NCBI GenBank assembly: GCA_947627245.1
Contig: CANQVH010000015.1
Span: 1-61,150, forward strand
DNA length: 61,150 bases
Source of the DNA: an uncultured Lachnospiraceae bacterium
GTDB taxonomy: Bacteria; Bacillota; Clostridia; Lachnospirales; Lachnospiraceae
Direction of reading: 5' to 3'
Each line of letters opens with the position of its first letter. Position 1 is the stretch's first letter. A program made the position numbers and the translations under genes. The notes beneath the pieces are model-generated. The model was given only the letters and a program-made list of their open reading frames with translations, did not search any database and was not told the origin of the DNA. Of the stretch, positions 60,006-61,150 are shown piece by piece.

Positions 60006-61150
60006 TGAGTTTTTCAAAAACGGTCGTGAAGTACCGTGTTCCTGTTCTGATTATCGCGCTGCTTTTGCTGATTCCGTCGGTGTTCGGGATCGCGGGCACG
60101 CGGATCAACTATGACATGCTCAATTACCTGCCGAAGGATATGGAGACCGTGGTCGGGCAGGAGGAGTTGATGAAGGAGTTCGGCAAGGGAGCGTTCTCTT
60201 TTGTCATCGTCGAAGATATGCCGGCGAAGAATGTGTCGGCGCTGAAGGAAAAAATTGAGCAGGTCGATCATGTGGAATCCGTGCTCTGGTATGATTCCAT
60301 CGCGGATCTGTCGGTTCCGATGGAGCTCCTTCCCGAGAAGATCTATGGGGAATTCAACACGGAGAACGCCACGATGATGGCGGTATTCTTCGACACATCG
60401 ACGTCCTCCGATGTCACGATGAACGCGATTCGGGAGATCCGGAAGATCACGGGAGAACAGTGCTTTGTCTCGGGATTGTCGGCGCTGGTGACCGACCTCA
60501 AGGATCTGTGCGAAAAAGAAGAGCCGATCTATGTAGGGATCGCGGTGCTGATGGCCTGCGTTGCCATGCTGATCTTTTTGGACAGTTGGCTGATTCCGTT
60601 CGTGTTTCTCGCGAGCATCGGCATGATGATCGTGCTCAACCTCGGAAGCAACTATTTTCTGGGAGAGATCTCTTACATTACAAAGGCGCTATCGGCGGTC
60701 CTGCAGCTCGCGGTCACGATGGACTATTCAATCTTCCTGTGGCACAGCTACAATGAACAGCGCACGAAGACGAAGGACAAAAATGACGCCATGGCGGTCG
60801 CAATCAAGGAAACCCTGACTTCCGTGGTGGGAAGCTCGATCACAACGATCGCCGGATTCATCGCGCTGTGTTTCATGTCCTTTACGATGGGTCGCGACCT
60901 CGGCATCGTTATGGCGAAGGGCGTCCTGTTGGGCGTGATCGGCAGCGTGACTGTTCTGCCCGCGCTGATTCTCGTGTTCGATAAGCCGCTGCAGAAGACA
61001 AGGCACAGATCTCTGCTTCCGGATATGGGCGGTTTTTCGAAGGGTGTTGTGCGGGTCTTCCCGCTGTTTCTGGTCGTCTTTGTCCTGCTGATCCCGCCGG
61101 CGTTCTACGGCTACAGCAAGACGAACGACGAAGTATATTACGACATGGGC
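60005..61150 (+). CDS. MMPL/RND-type transporter, N-terminal part
   Basis: Runs off the window end; 382 residues visible. It has a first membrane segment (about 13-31), an outside domain (about 35-165), then a group of five or so membrane segments with VTMDYSIFLWHSYNEQ, the proton-relay Asp-Tyr motif of MMPL proteins, and GSSITTIAGFIALCFM. A second outside domain begins near the end. Lipid or hydrophobic compound export is usual. Cluster with TetR and DUF308 suggests an inducible efflux or envelope system. Confidence 0.88.
   Translation, partial: MSFSKTVVKYRVPVLIIALLLLIPSVFGIAGTRINYDMLNYLPKDMETVVGQEELMKEFGKGAFSFVIVEDMPAKNVSALKEKIEQVDHVESVLWYDSIADLSVPMELLPEKIYGEFNTENATMMAVFFDTSTSSDVTMNAIREIRKITGEQCFVSGLSALVTDLKDLCEKEEPIYVGIAVLMACVAMLIFLDSWLIPFVFLASIGMMIVLNLGSNYFLGEISYITKALSAVLQLAVTMDYSIFLWHSYNEQRTKTKDKNDAMAVAIKETLTSVVGSSITTIAGFIALCFMSFTMGRDLGIVMAKGVLLGVIGSVTVLPALILVFDKPLQKTRHRSLLPDMGGFSKGVVRVFPLFLVVFVLLIPPAFYGYSKTNDEVYYDMG

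Overview
The window reads as chromosome of an anaerobic, probably spore-forming Firmicute of the Clostridia (Lachnospiraceae-like). Evidence: a glycyl-radical ribonucleotide reductase, a MecA adaptor, a PdaA-type peptidoglycan deacetylase, an SH3-GH18 cell-wall hydrolase, and a block that keeps the order of the Bacillus yaaO-holB-ricT-trmN6-rsmI neighbourhood. No tRNA, rRNA, CRISPR array or insertion sequence was recognised.

Layout. 1-6123: truncated nrdD with a thioredoxin-like tail, mecA, a structured intergenic segment between two promoters that face each other, a small hypothetical gene, the GH18 protein and pdaA. 6149-7610: a tyrosine recombinase between two copies of one palindromic site in inverted orientation, with a good promoter inside the left end pointing outward. 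This looks like an invertible DNA switch. 7686-35070: 23 genes, all rightward, forming a type VII secretion (ESX/WXG100) locus of unusual make-up. 35118-43548: proC, then a PLP decarboxylase, a guanylate-kinase-like enzyme, holB, ricT, trmN6, rsmI and a phospholipase C-like gene. 43650-61150: transporters (UMF1-type MFS, MATE, MntP, MMPL), a hybrid histidine kinase, a GGDEF-EAL protein, a secreted Fn3-like protein, a GH3 glycosidase, ptsI, an orphan cbiL, an Rpn-type nuclease and a TetR-DUF308-MMPL set.

The type VII locus. It starts with a 1475-residue secreted repeat protein. Then come a VWA-FHA membrane protein, a membrane PP2C phosphatase, a membrane Ser/Thr kinase, two further FHA proteins, the EssC/FtsK-type ATPase with its own FHA region, a LytTR regulator, an EspG-like candidate chaperone and an EsaB-like ubiquitin-fold protein. 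After a terminator and a new promoter follow small WXG100-type proteins, an FHA protein with a degenerate trypsin-like domain, a glycine/alanine-rich candidate effector with DUF4176 and DUF3592 neighbours, a second set of three WXG100 proteins, a lipoprotein, and a lipase with a C-terminal helical targeting region. I see no EsaA, EssA or EssB/YukC. The real membrane kinase has the EssB topology (cytosolic kinase fold, one membrane segment, outside domain). The kinase, phosphatase and five FHA-bearing proteins suggest export gated by threonine phosphorylation. If the upstream recombinase inverts its segment, a promoter is brought to face the first gene, so at least that gene may be phase-variable.

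A second theme is in-frame low-complexity or tandem-repeat inserts. Three locus membrane proteins have Thr-Glu stalks. Ordinary enzymes (the decarboxylase, the GH3 enzyme and PtsI) carry 42-, about 24- and 60-base repeat inserts at domain junctions or in accessory domains.
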